From contig JBOGUF010000104.1 of assembly GCA_050696075.1 (NCBI GenBank), forward strand, positions 1-45,917: a stretch of DNA of 45,917 nucleotides, given 5' to 3'. A model generated the notes under the pieces. It had not been told where the DNA came from. It saw nothing but the letters and a program-made list of their open reading frames with translations, and did no database searches. A program made the position numbers and the translations under genes. The stretch is from JBOGUF01 sp050696075. GTDB lineage: Bacteria; Chloroflexota; Chloroflexia; Thermomicrobiales; UBA6265. This document shows positions 24,884 to 32,551 of the stretch, piece by piece; within the stretch, counting starts at the first letter, position 1; every line of letters starts with the position of its first letter.

Positions 24884-24940
24884 GCGTTAGGCGTTAGGGA
24901 TAACGACGTGGCGAGCTCCTAACGCCTAAGCCCTAACGCC
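24879..24940. repeat. Inverted pair of GTTAGGC tandem repeats
   Basis: The left arm (24879-24899) is three tandem GTTAGGC/G words and contains the uxuA stop codon. The right arm (24918-24940) carries the complementary CCTAACGCC words. They can pair across an 18-nt loop and may act as a terminator. The SD of the next gene begins 3 nt after the element. Confidence 0.75.
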
Positions 24941-24955
24941 TCCCGGAGGAAAGCC

Positions 24956-26056
24956 GTGGCGAAGCTCAGGGTCGGCGTCATCGGGTGTGGGGCGATCGCG
25001 CAGATTCAGCATTTGCCGCATCTGCGGGAGTTGGGGGATGACTTCGCGATCGGTGGGTTGAGCGACCTCTCGCCGGGGCTGCTGGCCGCCGTGGGGGAGG
25101 AGTACGGCGTGCCGCCGGGGCGGCGCTTTGCTGATTACCACGATTTGGTCCGCGGTGACGTCGACGCGGTCATTGTCTGCTCGTCCGGGTCGCACGCCGC
25201 GCCGAGCATCGCTGCCGCCGAGGCCGGCAAGCACGTGTTGGTCGAGAAGCCGATGTGCACGACGGTCGAGGAGGCCGAGGCGATGGTGGCGGCGGCGGAT
25301 GCGGCCGGCGTCGTCCTCATGGTCGCCTACATGAAGCAGCATGAGCCGGCCTATCACTACGCTCGGTCCCGCATCCAGGGCATGACCGACGTGCGTTTCG
25401 TGCAGGTGAACCACCTCCACCCCGACAACAGCCTCCACGTCGCCGAGTTCCGCGTCCACCGCTACGACGACCTGCCGCAGGGAGTACGTGAGAAATCGGC
25501 GGCTGAGCACGCGGGTTTGATCGCCAAGGCGCTGGGGTATCCAACGCGCGGCGACGTGCCGCCGGCGATCCTGCGCGCCTATAGCACGATCCTCGGCAGC
25601 CTGATCCACGACATCGGCAACTTGCACGGCGTCTTCGGGCCGCCGACCGGGGTGCTGAGCACGGAGATCTGGGCTGAGGGGCACGCGATCACCACGACGC
25701 TGATCTATGCCGATGAGAAACGGGCGGTCTGCTCCTGGGTCGACCTGCCGGAGTTGTGGGATTTTAAGGAGACGCTGGAGGTCTACGGCTCTCGCGAGCG
25801 CGTGATCGTCTCCTTCCCGACGGGGTTTGCCCGCGGTCTCCCCTCGACTGTCGTCCACCATGGCATGGAGGAGGACGGCACGCCCTGGCGCAAGGAGTTG
25901 AGCTGGCACGACAACCCGTTCAAGCTGGAGTTGCAGCACTTCGGCGACTGCATCCGCACCGGCCGAACCCCGATTACCGATGGACGTAGCGCCGTGCGTG
26001 ACATCGCGTTGGTGCGGGACATCGTGCTGGCGTATCTCAATCTCAATCGTTGTTGA
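24956..26056 (+). CDS. Gfo/Idh/MocA-family oxidoreductase
   Basis: A 366-residue NAD(P)-dependent dehydrogenase. The Rossmann motif is LRVGVIGCGAIAQIQHLPHL (residues 4-23), and the EKP motif is in VLVEKPMCTT (about 95-104). The C-terminal domain has the conserved LIHDIGNLHGVFG (about 217), where the D-x-G-x-x-x-x-D-like helix lines the active site. GTG24956 has GGAGG directly upstream. It lies between a mannonate dehydratase and an SDR, so a sugar-acid or uronate substrate is likely. It is not closely similar to the minus-strand Gfo/Idh/MocA protein at 20,170. Confidence 0.9.
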   Translation: MAKLRVGVIGCGAIAQIQHLPHLRELGDDFAIGGLSDLSPGLLAAVGEEYGVPPGRRFADYHDLVRGDVDAVIVCSSGSHAAPSIAAAEAGKHVLVEKPMCTTVEEAEAMVAAADAAGVVLMVAYMKQHEPAYHYARSRIQGMTDVRFVQVNHLHPDNSLHVAEFRVHRYDDLPQGVREKSAAEHAGLIAKALGYPTRGDVPPAILRAYSTILGSLIHDIGNLHGVFGPPTGVLSTEIWAEGHAITTTLIYADEKRAVCSWVDLPELWDFKETLEVYGSRERVIVSFPTGFARGLPSTVVHHGMEEDGTPWRKELSWHDNPFKLELQHFGDCIRTGRTPITDGRSAVRDIALVRDIVLAYLNLNRC

Positions 26057-26187
26057 AAAGCGGCGTTAAAACCAGAGGAAATCATCTCCCACGATCCTAT
26101 TTGAGCGCAAGATTCGGATAGTTTTCCCCGCGGTCCTACCCCACCATTGCTATTGGGAAGAACCCGAGAGTCTTAAGGAGGAACCCC

Positions 26188-26991
26188 TTGGATCTGCAAC
26201 TCGCTGGTCGCGCCGCCGTCGTCACCGGCGCCTCGAAGGGTATCGGTCTGGCCGTTACCCGGACGCTGCTCGAGGAGGGCGCCCGCGTCGTGGCCGCCTC
26301 GCGCACCCGCACGCCCGAACTCGACGCGCTGGCCGGCGACCTGGTCCACGTTGCGGCCGACTTCATGGACCCGGACGCTCCGGGGGAGGTCATGGCGCAC
26401 GCGGTCGAGGCGTTCGGTGGGCTCGACATCCTCGTCAACAACGCCGGCGGGCCGCCGCCTGGCGTGAAGCTGCCGCGCTTCGGGTTCTTGACGCCCACCG
26501 ACGATGATTGGCGGGTCATGTTCGAGTTCAATCTCTTCGCTACCGTCCGCGCCTGCCGCGCCGCGATCCCGCTGCTGCTCGAACGAGGGGGCGGCGCGAT
26601 CGTCAACATCTCGTCCGGCAGCGCTCGGCAGCCGGCGCCGATGAACGTCGACTACGGAGCCGCGAAGGCGGGCATCATCAACCTCACCAAGGCGCTGTCG
26701 GAGGAGTTCGGCCCGCGGGGCATCCGCGTCAACACGGTCTCCCCCGGACCCGTGCGCACGGCGTGGTGGACCAAGGAGGGCGGCGCGGCCGACATCATCG
26801 CCGCCCAAGCAGGCGCCGATCGTGAGTCCGTGATGACCAAGGTCGCGCCCGAGATGATGAAGCTGACCACGGGACGCCTCGTCGATCCCCAAGAGATCGC
26901 CGACGTGGTCGCCCTGCTCGCCTCGCCGCGTTCGGCCAGCACGACCGGCGCTGAGTTCGCCGTCGACGCGGGGTTCCTCAAGGAACTCTAG
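26188..26991 (+). CDS. Short-chain dehydrogenase/reductase (SDR)
   Basis: A 267-residue classical SDR. It has the NAD(P)-binding TGASKGIG (13-20), the structural NNAG (about 88), the catalytic Ser in NISSGSA, and the Tyr and Lys in DYGAAKAG (about 154-158). The terminal GAEFAVDAGF segment is the standard end. The start is TTG26188, supported by AAGGAGG 6 nt upstream and by the fit of the N-terminus to the family. It is 131 bp after the Gfo/Idh/MocA gene on the same strand. A sugar-acid reductase role is inferred from context; SDR substrates cannot be read from sequence. Confidence 0.9.
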   Translation: MDLQLAGRAAVVTGASKGIGLAVTRTLLEEGARVVAASRTRTPELDALAGDLVHVAADFMDPDAPGEVMAHAVEAFGGLDILVNNAGGPPPGVKLPRFGFLTPTDDDWRVMFEFNLFATVRACRAAIPLLLERGGGAIVNISSGSARQPAPMNVDYGAAKAGIINLTKALSEEFGPRGIRVNTVSPGPVRTAWWTKEGGAADIIAAQAGADRESVMTKVAPEMMKLTTGRLVDPQEIADVVALLASPRSASTTGAEFAVDAGFLKEL

Positions 26992-27008
26992 GCGGCGTGT
27001 GCCAAGCT

Positions 27009-27154
27009 CCGTCATGCTGAGGCGACGCCGAAGCACGCCCTGAGGAACCGAAGGGCAGCCCCCGGCGCAGCCGCTCCGTCGTGCTCCCCCAGGATTGGGG
27101 GTCGGGGGGCCGCTGCGCTTCGCGCGGGGATGCTGCGATGCCTCAGCCTGACGG
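27009..27154. repeat. Nested inverted repeat between SDR and WYL genes
   Basis: Outer arms CCGTCATGCTGAGGC (27009-27023) and GCCTCAGCCTGACGG (27140-27154) pair at 14 of 15 positions. Inside is CCCCC-AGGATT-GGGGG (27086-27101) preceded by TCGTGCTC. The inner unit recurs in inverted orientation at the right end of the window (45,850-45,882). The interval 26,992-27,225 holds no gene. Confidence 0.75.
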
Positions 27155-27225
27155 GGTGCAGCCACGCCCTAATGGTTCGCCACGCCTGAGCGGCATGATT
27201 CCGCCGATCGTCATCTGATACGGAG

Positions 27226-28215
27226 TCAGCTCTTGCGCCGTTCGCCGGTCGACTTCCTTGAGCGGTGGCTGGATCGGCCATGAGCTTCGACGAGTTCGGC
27301 GCCGATCTGCGCCAGATGCCTCCGGACCTCCTTGGGGCCGACGACGTCGATGGCCTTGCCCCATCCGGCAAGCCGCTCGGCGATCTCCCGTGGAGAACTG
27401 CCGCTGATCCGCGCCTCGAACCGCCCCTCGGCTAATCGCTTGCCGACGGCGACGTCGGCGCCGAACTGGACGCGCAGCCCGGCGAGAACGGCCGCGTCCA
27501 CGTTGACGATCGCGCGGACGCGGGTGCGGCGCTCCTCGACGGTAGCCGCGATCGACTGCCACGCCGCGGTTAGGTCGAAGCCTTCCGGGCGAACGGCTGG
27601 CAGGTCGGTCAGCACCACCGAGCGGATACGGCTGACGCGGAACGTGCGCCGACCGGCGGCCGTGTCGGCGATGAGGTACCAAACCCCGCCCTTGGTCGCC
27701 AATCCCAAGGGGTGAACGAGGCGCTCGCTGCTCGCCCCGGTGTGATCCGCGTAGGCGAGCCGGACCTGGACCTGCTCGATCACCGCGCGCTGGAGGTCCG
27801 CCAAATGCGGTGAGGTCGGCGCTTGGATCGCTCCCCAACTGGTGGGATCGAACACCATCGCTGCCGCCGCCGCGGCGGCGGCGGCGCGGAACGTTTCGGG
27901 CAGCGCACGCGCCAGCTTACGCAGTGCGCTCTTTGCCTCGGGCGTGACGGTCGATAGCGGCCCGGCGACGAGGAACAGCGCGCGCACCTCCGCCGCGGTG
28001 AGCCCGCTGAGATCGGTGCGGCCACCGCCCAGCAACCGCCAGCCGCCGCCCCGGCCCGGCTGCGAGTAGACGGGGATCCCGGCCAGCGACAGTGCTTCCA
28101 GATCGCGGCGCGCGGTCTTGAGCGAGACCTCGAGCTCGGCTGCTACCTCGGCCGCGGTCACGCTCCCGCGCGTTTGTAGCAGGAGAAGGATGGCCACCAG
28201 GCGATCAGCGCGCAT
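27226..28215 (-). CDS. WYL-domain transcriptional regulator
   Basis: A 329-residue regulator. The N-terminal winged helix-turn-helix reads RLVAILLLLQTRGSVTAAEV and SLKTARRDLEALSLAGIPVY. The WYL domain shows RLVHPLGLATKGGVWYLIAD (about 190) and RTFRVSRIRSVVL, and a WCX-type C-terminal domain follows. WYL domains sense ligands, sometimes nucleic acids. ATG28215 is chosen because the helix-turn-helix then begins at residue 3; a longer frame would run through the palindromic operator. The gene is divergent from the epoxide hydrolase gene, its likely target. The C-terminal tail is rich in Arg/Ser. Confidence 0.85.
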   Translation of the reverse strand: MRADRLVAILLLLQTRGSVTAAEVAAELEVSLKTARRDLEALSLAGIPVYSQPGRGGGWRLLGGGRTDLSGLTAAEVRALFLVAGPLSTVTPEAKSALRKLARALPETFRAAAAAAAAAMVFDPTSWGAIQAPTSPHLADLQRAVIEQVQVRLAYADHTGASSERLVHPLGLATKGGVWYLIADTAAGRRTFRVSRIRSVVLTDLPAVRPEGFDLTAAWQSIAATVEERRTRVRAIVNVDAAVLAGLRVQFGADVAVGKRLAEGRFEARISGSSPREIAERLAGWGKAIDVVGPKEVRRHLAQIGAELVEAHGRSSHRSRKSTGERRKS

Positions 28216-28234
28216 GCCGCAAGTATGCCGCAAA

Positions 28235-28257
28235 AAGTGGTCAAGAGTTGACCACTT
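28235..28257. promoter_or_regulatory. Perfect palindromic operator for the WYL regulator
   Basis: AAGTGGTCAA-GAG-TTGACCACTT: 10-bp perfect arms around a 3-nt centre, in the 100-bp gap between the divergent WYL and epoxide hydrolase genes. Its right arm contains TTGACC, which could be a -35 box of the hydrolase promoter. Binding would block transcription both ways. Confidence 0.7.
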
Positions 28258-28315
28258 ATATCGCCTAGACTGCAATCCAGGCAACCACGAAGTCTTGAAG
28301 TCTTAAGGAGTAGTC

Positions 28316-29494
28316 ATGGCAGACAGCACCAGTACTTCCGAGACATCGCCCACGGTCGAGATCCGCTCCTTTCGGATCGATATTCCTCAGGCCGACCTGG
28401 ACGACCTGCACGACCGTCTCAGGCGAACGCGCTGGCCCGACGAGCCGTCCGGCATCGGCTGGGACTTCGGCGTTCCCGTCGGCTACCTGCGCAAGCTGGC
28501 CGACTACTGGCACACCAGCTACGACTGGCGCGCGGCCGAGGCCCGGCTCAACGAGTTTCCGCAGTTCACCACCGAGATCGGCGGGCACGACGTCCACTTC
28601 CTGCACGTCCGCTCGCCCGAGCCGAACGCCTTGCCGCTCATCCTCACCCACGGCTGGGGCGGCTCGATCGTCGAATTTCTCGAGTTGATCGGTCCGCTGA
28701 CCGACCCCCGCGCCCACGGCGCCGACCCGGCTGACGCGTTCCACGTCGTCGTTCCGTCGCCTCCCGGCTTTGGGTTCTCCGGCCCCACGCGGGAAATCGG
28801 ATGGAGCGTGGCCCGCGTCGCGCGGGCGTTGGCCGAGCTGATGCGCCGCCTGGGCTACGACCGATACGTGGCGCACGGCGGCGATTTCGGCGCGCTGGCC
28901 ACCCGCGAGCTGGGCCTGATCGCCGCCGACCGCGTTGCCGCGCTGCACGTGACGCTCATCGTCTCGGCGGGCGCCACCGCCGAGACGGCGGACTTTTCCG
29001 TGAAGGCCGAGCAGCGCAGCGTCGAGGCCGGCTATCGATACGAGTACGAGATCGGCGGGTACGCCGCGATCCAGAGCACCCGGCCGCAGACCCTCGCGTT
29101 CGGGCTCACCGACTCCCCGGCCTTCCTGCTGGCGTGGATCGTCCAGGCGTTCAAGGATTTCATCAACACGACCGACGGCCCCGACACCGCCGTCGATCGG
29201 GATACGCTGCTGACCAACGTGATGCTCTACTGGCTCACCCGCACCGCCGGGTCGTCGGTCCGCTACTACAAAGAGGGCGTGGAGACGTGGGGCGAGCTGG
29301 AACCACCCTCGCCGGTCCCGACCGCCGTCGCGGTCTTCCCCCGCGACGCCTTCGTCCCGATTCGGCGCCTCGCGGAACGGAACCACAACATCGTGCGCTG
29401 GACAGAATTCGATCGGGGCGGGCACTTCCCCGGCCTGGAGGAGCCGGAGCTGTTGATCGGCGACCTTCGCGATTCCTTCCGCGACTTCCGCTGA
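28316..29494 (+). CDS. Epoxide hydrolase family protein (alpha/beta fold)
   Basis: A 392-residue microsomal-type epoxide hydrolase homologue. The N-terminal EHN domain begins RSFRIDIPQADLDDLHDRL and RTRWPDE. The alpha/beta core has the oxyanion motif LTHGWGGS (about 114), the nucleophile Asp in HGGDFGA (about 188), and the base His in DRGGHFPGLEEP near the C-terminus. These enzymes add water to epoxides through an ester intermediate. A TTAAGGAG SD precedes ATG28316. The divergent WYL regulator and shared operator suggest substrate-linked control. Confidence 0.9.
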   Translation: MADSTSTSETSPTVEIRSFRIDIPQADLDDLHDRLRRTRWPDEPSGIGWDFGVPVGYLRKLADYWHTSYDWRAAEARLNEFPQFTTEIGGHDVHFLHVRSPEPNALPLILTHGWGGSIVEFLELIGPLTDPRAHGADPADAFHVVVPSPPGFGFSGPTREIGWSVARVARALAELMRRLGYDRYVAHGGDFGALATRELGLIAADRVAALHVTLIVSAGATAETADFSVKAEQRSVEAGYRYEYEIGGYAAIQSTRPQTLAFGLTDSPAFLLAWIVQAFKDFINTTDGPDTAVDRDTLLTNVMLYWLTRTAGSSVRYYKEGVETWGELEPPSPVPTAVAVFPRDAFVPIRRLAERNHNIVRWTEFDRGGHFPGLEEPELLIGDLRDSFRDFR

Positions 29495-29653
29495 GATCGG
29501 TGTTCGACACCCAAGCTCCTACGGGCGATCACGTGGTCATGCCATGGATCAACGTGAGGCGAGCAGTCCTGGCTTCTCCACAGGCCGGGCAGGCGGAGAT
29601 GTCCGCTCCTGGTTATCGGTCCCGACGCGTCGAATCATGGCCCTGACGTCAAG

Positions 29654-29718
29654 CCACCCATGCAACCAATTGGTTGCATGGGTGGTCGGAATGTGCTGCC
29701 GTATGGTTGCATGGGTGG
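29654..29718. promoter_or_regulatory. 32-bp perfect palindrome plus a third half-site
   Basis: CCACCCATGCAACCAA (29654-29669) is followed directly by its reverse complement (29670-29685), giving a perfect 32-bp palindrome. A third copy of the right half, TGGTTGCATGGGTGG, is at 29704-29718, 33 nt (about three helical turns) after the corresponding position. It lies 39 nt upstream of the VOC gene. The same-face spacing suggests cooperative binding by a dimeric regulator. The rest of 29,495-29,756 holds no gene. Confidence 0.7.
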
Positions 29719-29756
29719 CGGCTGAGCCTCACCGTTCGCTGCACGAAGGAGCAAGC

Positions 29757-30134
29757 ATGAGCACAACACCAACGTTCGCCGGCGGTCGCAACATCGCCAT
29801 GAAAGTGCCGCCCCATTTATGGGACGCGACAGTCCAGTTCTACCGAGACGTCGCCAACCTCAAGGTCATCGAGCATACCCCGACCGTGCCACCGAGCATC
29901 TGCTTCGAGTTCGGCGCGAACCAGCTTTGGATTGACCGCGTTGATGGCTTGAGCCAAGCCGAAGTGTGGTTGGAACTGTGTACCCAGGATGTGCAGGCCG
30001 CGGCCCGTCATCTGGAATCAGTCGGTGTCGTGCGTCGCGATGAAATCGAGCCGTTGCCGGAAGACTTTGCGGGCTTTTGAATACAGAACCCCGCGTCCAT
30101 CATTCACCTTGTCAAAGAGCCGGACCAGGAGTAG
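29757..30134 (+). pseudogene. VOC-family protein with an in-frame UGA near its end
   Basis: ATG29757 has AAGGAG upstream. The frame reads to a TGA at 30078-30080 (107 residues: NIAMKVPPHLWDATVQFYRD, FEFGANQLWIDRV, EVWLELCTQDVQAAARHLES). After the TGA the same frame continues IQNPASIIHLVKEPDQE to a TAG at 30132-30134. In VOC (glyoxalase-fold) proteins this segment is the last strand, normally F-W-I-x-x-P-x-x-x-x-H-L, so TGA stands where TGG (Trp) is expected. A nonsense mutation, base-calling error or readthrough would all give this. VOC proteins bind a metal and act on small molecules or sequester drugs. Confidence 0.7.
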
Positions 30135-30157
30135 CCGTACCAAAGCGCGGCGCGGCG

Positions 30158-30562
30158 TCAATCCTGGCAGTCATCCGCCGCGACTCCGCGGTAGCGCAGG
30201 CGGGCCGCCTCGACCTCGTGGTAGTGCTGGTCGGCCCAGTCGCGGAGCACCGTCAGGGCCTCGACCAGCGTTTGTCCCAGCGGGGTCAGGCTGTACGCGA
30301 CCCGTGGCGGCGTGTCGGGGTAGACCGCGCGCTCGACCAGGCCGTTGCACTCTAGGTCGCGCAGGGTCTGGGTCAGCATCTTCTGCGAGACCCCTTCGAG
30401 CTCACGCCGCAGGGCGTTGTACCGAATGCTGCCCCCGGCCAGGGTCGTGATGACGAGCACCGCCCATTTGTCGGCGATCAGGGCCAGCGCCTGCCGTGGG
30501 CTCGCCTCCGCCGACTTGCCGCCACCCCGCGACACCCGTACCTTGTCCATCACCGCGTCCAC
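30158..30562 (-). CDS. HxlR-family transcriptional regulator
   Basis: A 134-residue winged-helix regulator. The HxlR core reads ALALIADKWAVLVITTLAGG, SIRYNALRRELEGVSQKMLT, LRDLECNGLVERAVYPDTPP and RVAYSLTPLGQTLVEAL, all highly typical. HxlR proteins are dimeric and often respond to aldehydes or quinones, or to redox change. The N-terminal tail (about 20 residues) is variable; an internal ATG four codons in is an alternative start. It is divergent from the PPOX/LLM oxidoreductase pair, with tandem repeats near its own start. Confidence 0.9.
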   Translation of the reverse strand: MDAVMDKVRVSRGGGKSAEASPRQALALIADKWAVLVITTLAGGSIRYNALRRELEGVSQKMLTQTLRDLECNGLVERAVYPDTPPRVAYSLTPLGQTLVEALTVLRDWADQHYHEVEAARLRYRGVAADDCQD

Positions 30563-30608
30563 GTCCGATCTCCCTGCTCGTCATCTAGGGTACCCTTGGC
30601 AATCTAGC

Positions 30609-30645
30609 GTACTTTCGGGTGCCTACCGCACTTTCCGGTGCCTCC
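30609..30645. promoter_or_regulatory. Tandem 19-nt repeat upstream of hxlR-like gene
   Basis: GTACTTTCGGGTGCCTACC (30609-30627) is followed directly by GCACTTTCCGGTGCCTCC (30628-30645): two copies with a 19-nt period. A GGTACC box lies just before. HxlR proteins bind near GTAC-containing sites, so this is the candidate operator. Downstream, 30,700-30,741 is a pyrimidine-rich stretch of short CTCCGT and CAGCCC repeats. Confidence 0.5.
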
Positions 30646-30824
30646 TTATAAATCAATAGCCTACCAGGATAGGATGGTGGTTGCCACCCTCCGCGGGGTG
30701 GCCGTCTCCGTCTCCGTCCCAGCCCCAGCCCCAGCCTCCCGGGTTCGGAGACTGCTGACGACCGAAACGTGACGCGCGATGGATCGCCGTGAGCGGTTTG
30801 CATTGATAGACGAAGGGGAACGCG

Positions 30825-31238
30825 ATGATCGATACCTCGACCGAGTTCGGCGCCCGGGTCGAGCGGCGATTGAGCGATGAGCCGATTATCTGGCTGACCA
30901 CGGTCCGGCACGATGGCACGCCGCAACCGAGTCCGGTCTGGTTTCTTTGGGACGGCGAGACGTTTCTGATCTACAGCCAGCCCAACACGCCGAAGCTGCG
31001 CAACATCGCGCGGAACCCGACGGTCGCGCTCCACCTAAACGGCGATCGCCACGGCAACGACATTGTGATCTTCGCCGGCGACGCCCGGATCGCCGACGAC
31101 GCGCCGCCGGTGGACACGGTTCCCGCCTTCGTCACGAAGTACCGGGAGGACTTGGCGCCCGGCGGGGCGGCGGAGAACATGGCCCGGGACTACACCGTGG
31201 CGATCCGGGTGACGCCGACCGGTCTCCGCGGGTTCTGA
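30825..31238 (+). CDS. PPOX-class F420-dependent oxidoreductase
   Basis: A 137-residue split-barrel flavin/F420-binding protein. It shows PIIWLTTVRHDGTPQPSPVW, FLWDGETFLIYSQPNTPKLR and NIARNPTVALHLNGD, the standard pattern of the F420-binding PPOX branch (TIGR03667-like). The closing AIRVTPTGLRGF is the last barrel strand. F420 rather than FMN use is inferred from the branch. It is probably co-transcribed with the LLM gene, 22 bp downstream, and divergent from the HxlR regulator. Confidence 0.85.
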   Translation: MIDTSTEFGARVERRLSDEPIIWLTTVRHDGTPQPSPVWFLWDGETFLIYSQPNTPKLRNIARNPTVALHLNGDRHGNDIVIFAGDARIADDAPPVDTVPAFVTKYREDLAPGGAAENMARDYTVAIRVTPTGLRGF

Positions 31239-31260
31239 AAGCTTGAAAGAAGGGATACGC

Positions 31261-32331
31261 ATGCAACAGATTGAACGCCCGACGCCGCATCCGAACCGCC
31301 CACTGAAGGTAGGCTACTTTCTGCCGGAGACCGAAAACCGGCGGGGACCTGAGGTCGCCCGGTGGACGGAGTTGCGTGACCTTGCCCAGCGGGCCGAGGC
31401 TGTTGGCTTCGACTCGCTCTGGGCCGTTGACCGCCTCCTCTTCCCCGTCGGTGAGGAGTACTCACAGGAACTCAATGCGTCGCTTGGCGCCACCACCGAA
31501 AGCGGGGAATCGCACGGCGGATGGGAGGCCTGGTCGCTGATGGCGGCGCTGGCGGCGGTCACGACGCGCGTCGAGCTGGGCCAGTACGTGACGAACAACC
31601 TGTTTCGCAACCCGGCGCTGCTGGCCAAGATGGCCGACACGGTCGACGAGATCAGCGGCGGCCGCCTGATCCTGTCGATCGGAGCCGGCGACGGCGGGGG
31701 AGATGCGCCGCGGTTCGGCTATGCGGACGACCACCGCGTCGGCCGCTTCGCGGAAGCGATCCAGATCGTGCATGGGCTGCTGCGGACGGGACGAGCCGAC
31801 TTCGAGGGAGAGTACTACCGGGTCCGGGAGGCAGAGCTGCGGCCACGCGGGCCGCGCAAACAGGGTCCGCCAATCCTGATCGGCAGCCAACTGGGGCCGC
31901 GGATGCTGCGCCTGGCGGCCCAATACGCCGACCTCTGGAACACCTTCCTTGAGTTTCGGCCGGAGGACGTGGCGACGGCCCTGGCGCCGCTCGACACCGC
32001 TTTAGCCGCGGTCGGCCGTGACCCGGCGACGCTGGAGCGCGTCTTGGCTGTGCCGGTCGACCTGCCCGGTCCGCGTCAGCACCCGCCATCGACCGCCTAC
32101 GGGATCGACCGCGCGGGGCAGGCCGCCGAGAGCGGCACGCTGTTGAGCGGGGAACCGGCCGCCATCGCCGACGGGCTGCGTGCCTACGCGCGGGCGGGGA
32201 TCAAGCACATCGTCGTCTGGTTGGACCCGGACACGGTCGAGGGGATCGAGGCGTTCGCGCCGGTGCTGGCGCTGCTGGACGGGGAACAGGCCGAGGCTGC
32301 GCAGACCGGGGGGCGTCCAGACAGCGCTTGA
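31261..32331 (+). CDS. LLM-class (luciferase-like) flavin/F420 oxidoreductase
   Basis: A 356-residue bacterial-luciferase-fold enzyme. Typical blocks are LAQRAEAVGFDSLWAVDRLL (about 45), LAAVTTRVELGQYVTNNLFR (about 100), NPALLAKMADTVDEISGGRL (about 118), LSIGAGDG (about 140) and PPILIGSQLGPRMLRLAAQY (about 204). Members use FMNH2 or F420H2. ATG31261 is chosen for the AAGAAGGG SD; a TTG six codons earlier is possible. Its place after an F420-type PPOX gene points to F420. Confidence 0.85.
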   Translation: MQQIERPTPHPNRPLKVGYFLPETENRRGPEVARWTELRDLAQRAEAVGFDSLWAVDRLLFPVGEEYSQELNASLGATTESGESHGGWEAWSLMAALAAVTTRVELGQYVTNNLFRNPALLAKMADTVDEISGGRLILSIGAGDGGGDAPRFGYADDHRVGRFAEAIQIVHGLLRTGRADFEGEYYRVREAELRPRGPRKQGPPILIGSQLGPRMLRLAAQYADLWNTFLEFRPEDVATALAPLDTALAAVGRDPATLERVLAVPVDLPGPRQHPPSTAYGIDRAGQAAESGTLLSGEPAAIADGLRAYARAGIKHIVVWLDPDTVEGIEAFAPVLALLDGEQAEAAQTGGRPDSA

Positions 32332-32372
32332 CAGCCGGTACCTGTATCATATTGTGACGGATACACGGAGAG

Positions 32373-32406
32373 CCGCCCGAGTTGCCCCGCGGGGTGATTC
32401 GGGCGG
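32373..32406. terminator. Rod-like hairpin after the LLM gene
   Basis: CCGCCCGA and TCGGGCGG (8 bp) enclose the palindrome CCCCGCGGGG. A GGTTTG follows, but no long T-run. It may end the PPOX-LLM transcript or belong to the 5' leader of the cupin gene. The interval 32,332-32,551 has no other feature that I recognise. Confidence 0.5.
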
Positions 32407-32551
32407 GCGGTTTGACGATTATCGGCTCGCGGCCGATGCGCGGCTGCGCTGCGCGGGAGCGGAGTTGCGGCACAGGTCCCTCCCCTACGACGATGGGGTG
32501 CGGCAAGCCGCGCGTCTGTGGATGCCGGTGCCTGAAGGAGGACGCTTCGCC

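Noticed and set aside
32332..32551. Riboswitch upstream of the cupin gene
   Set aside because: Apart from one rod-like hairpin, no conserved aptamer pattern could be recognised.
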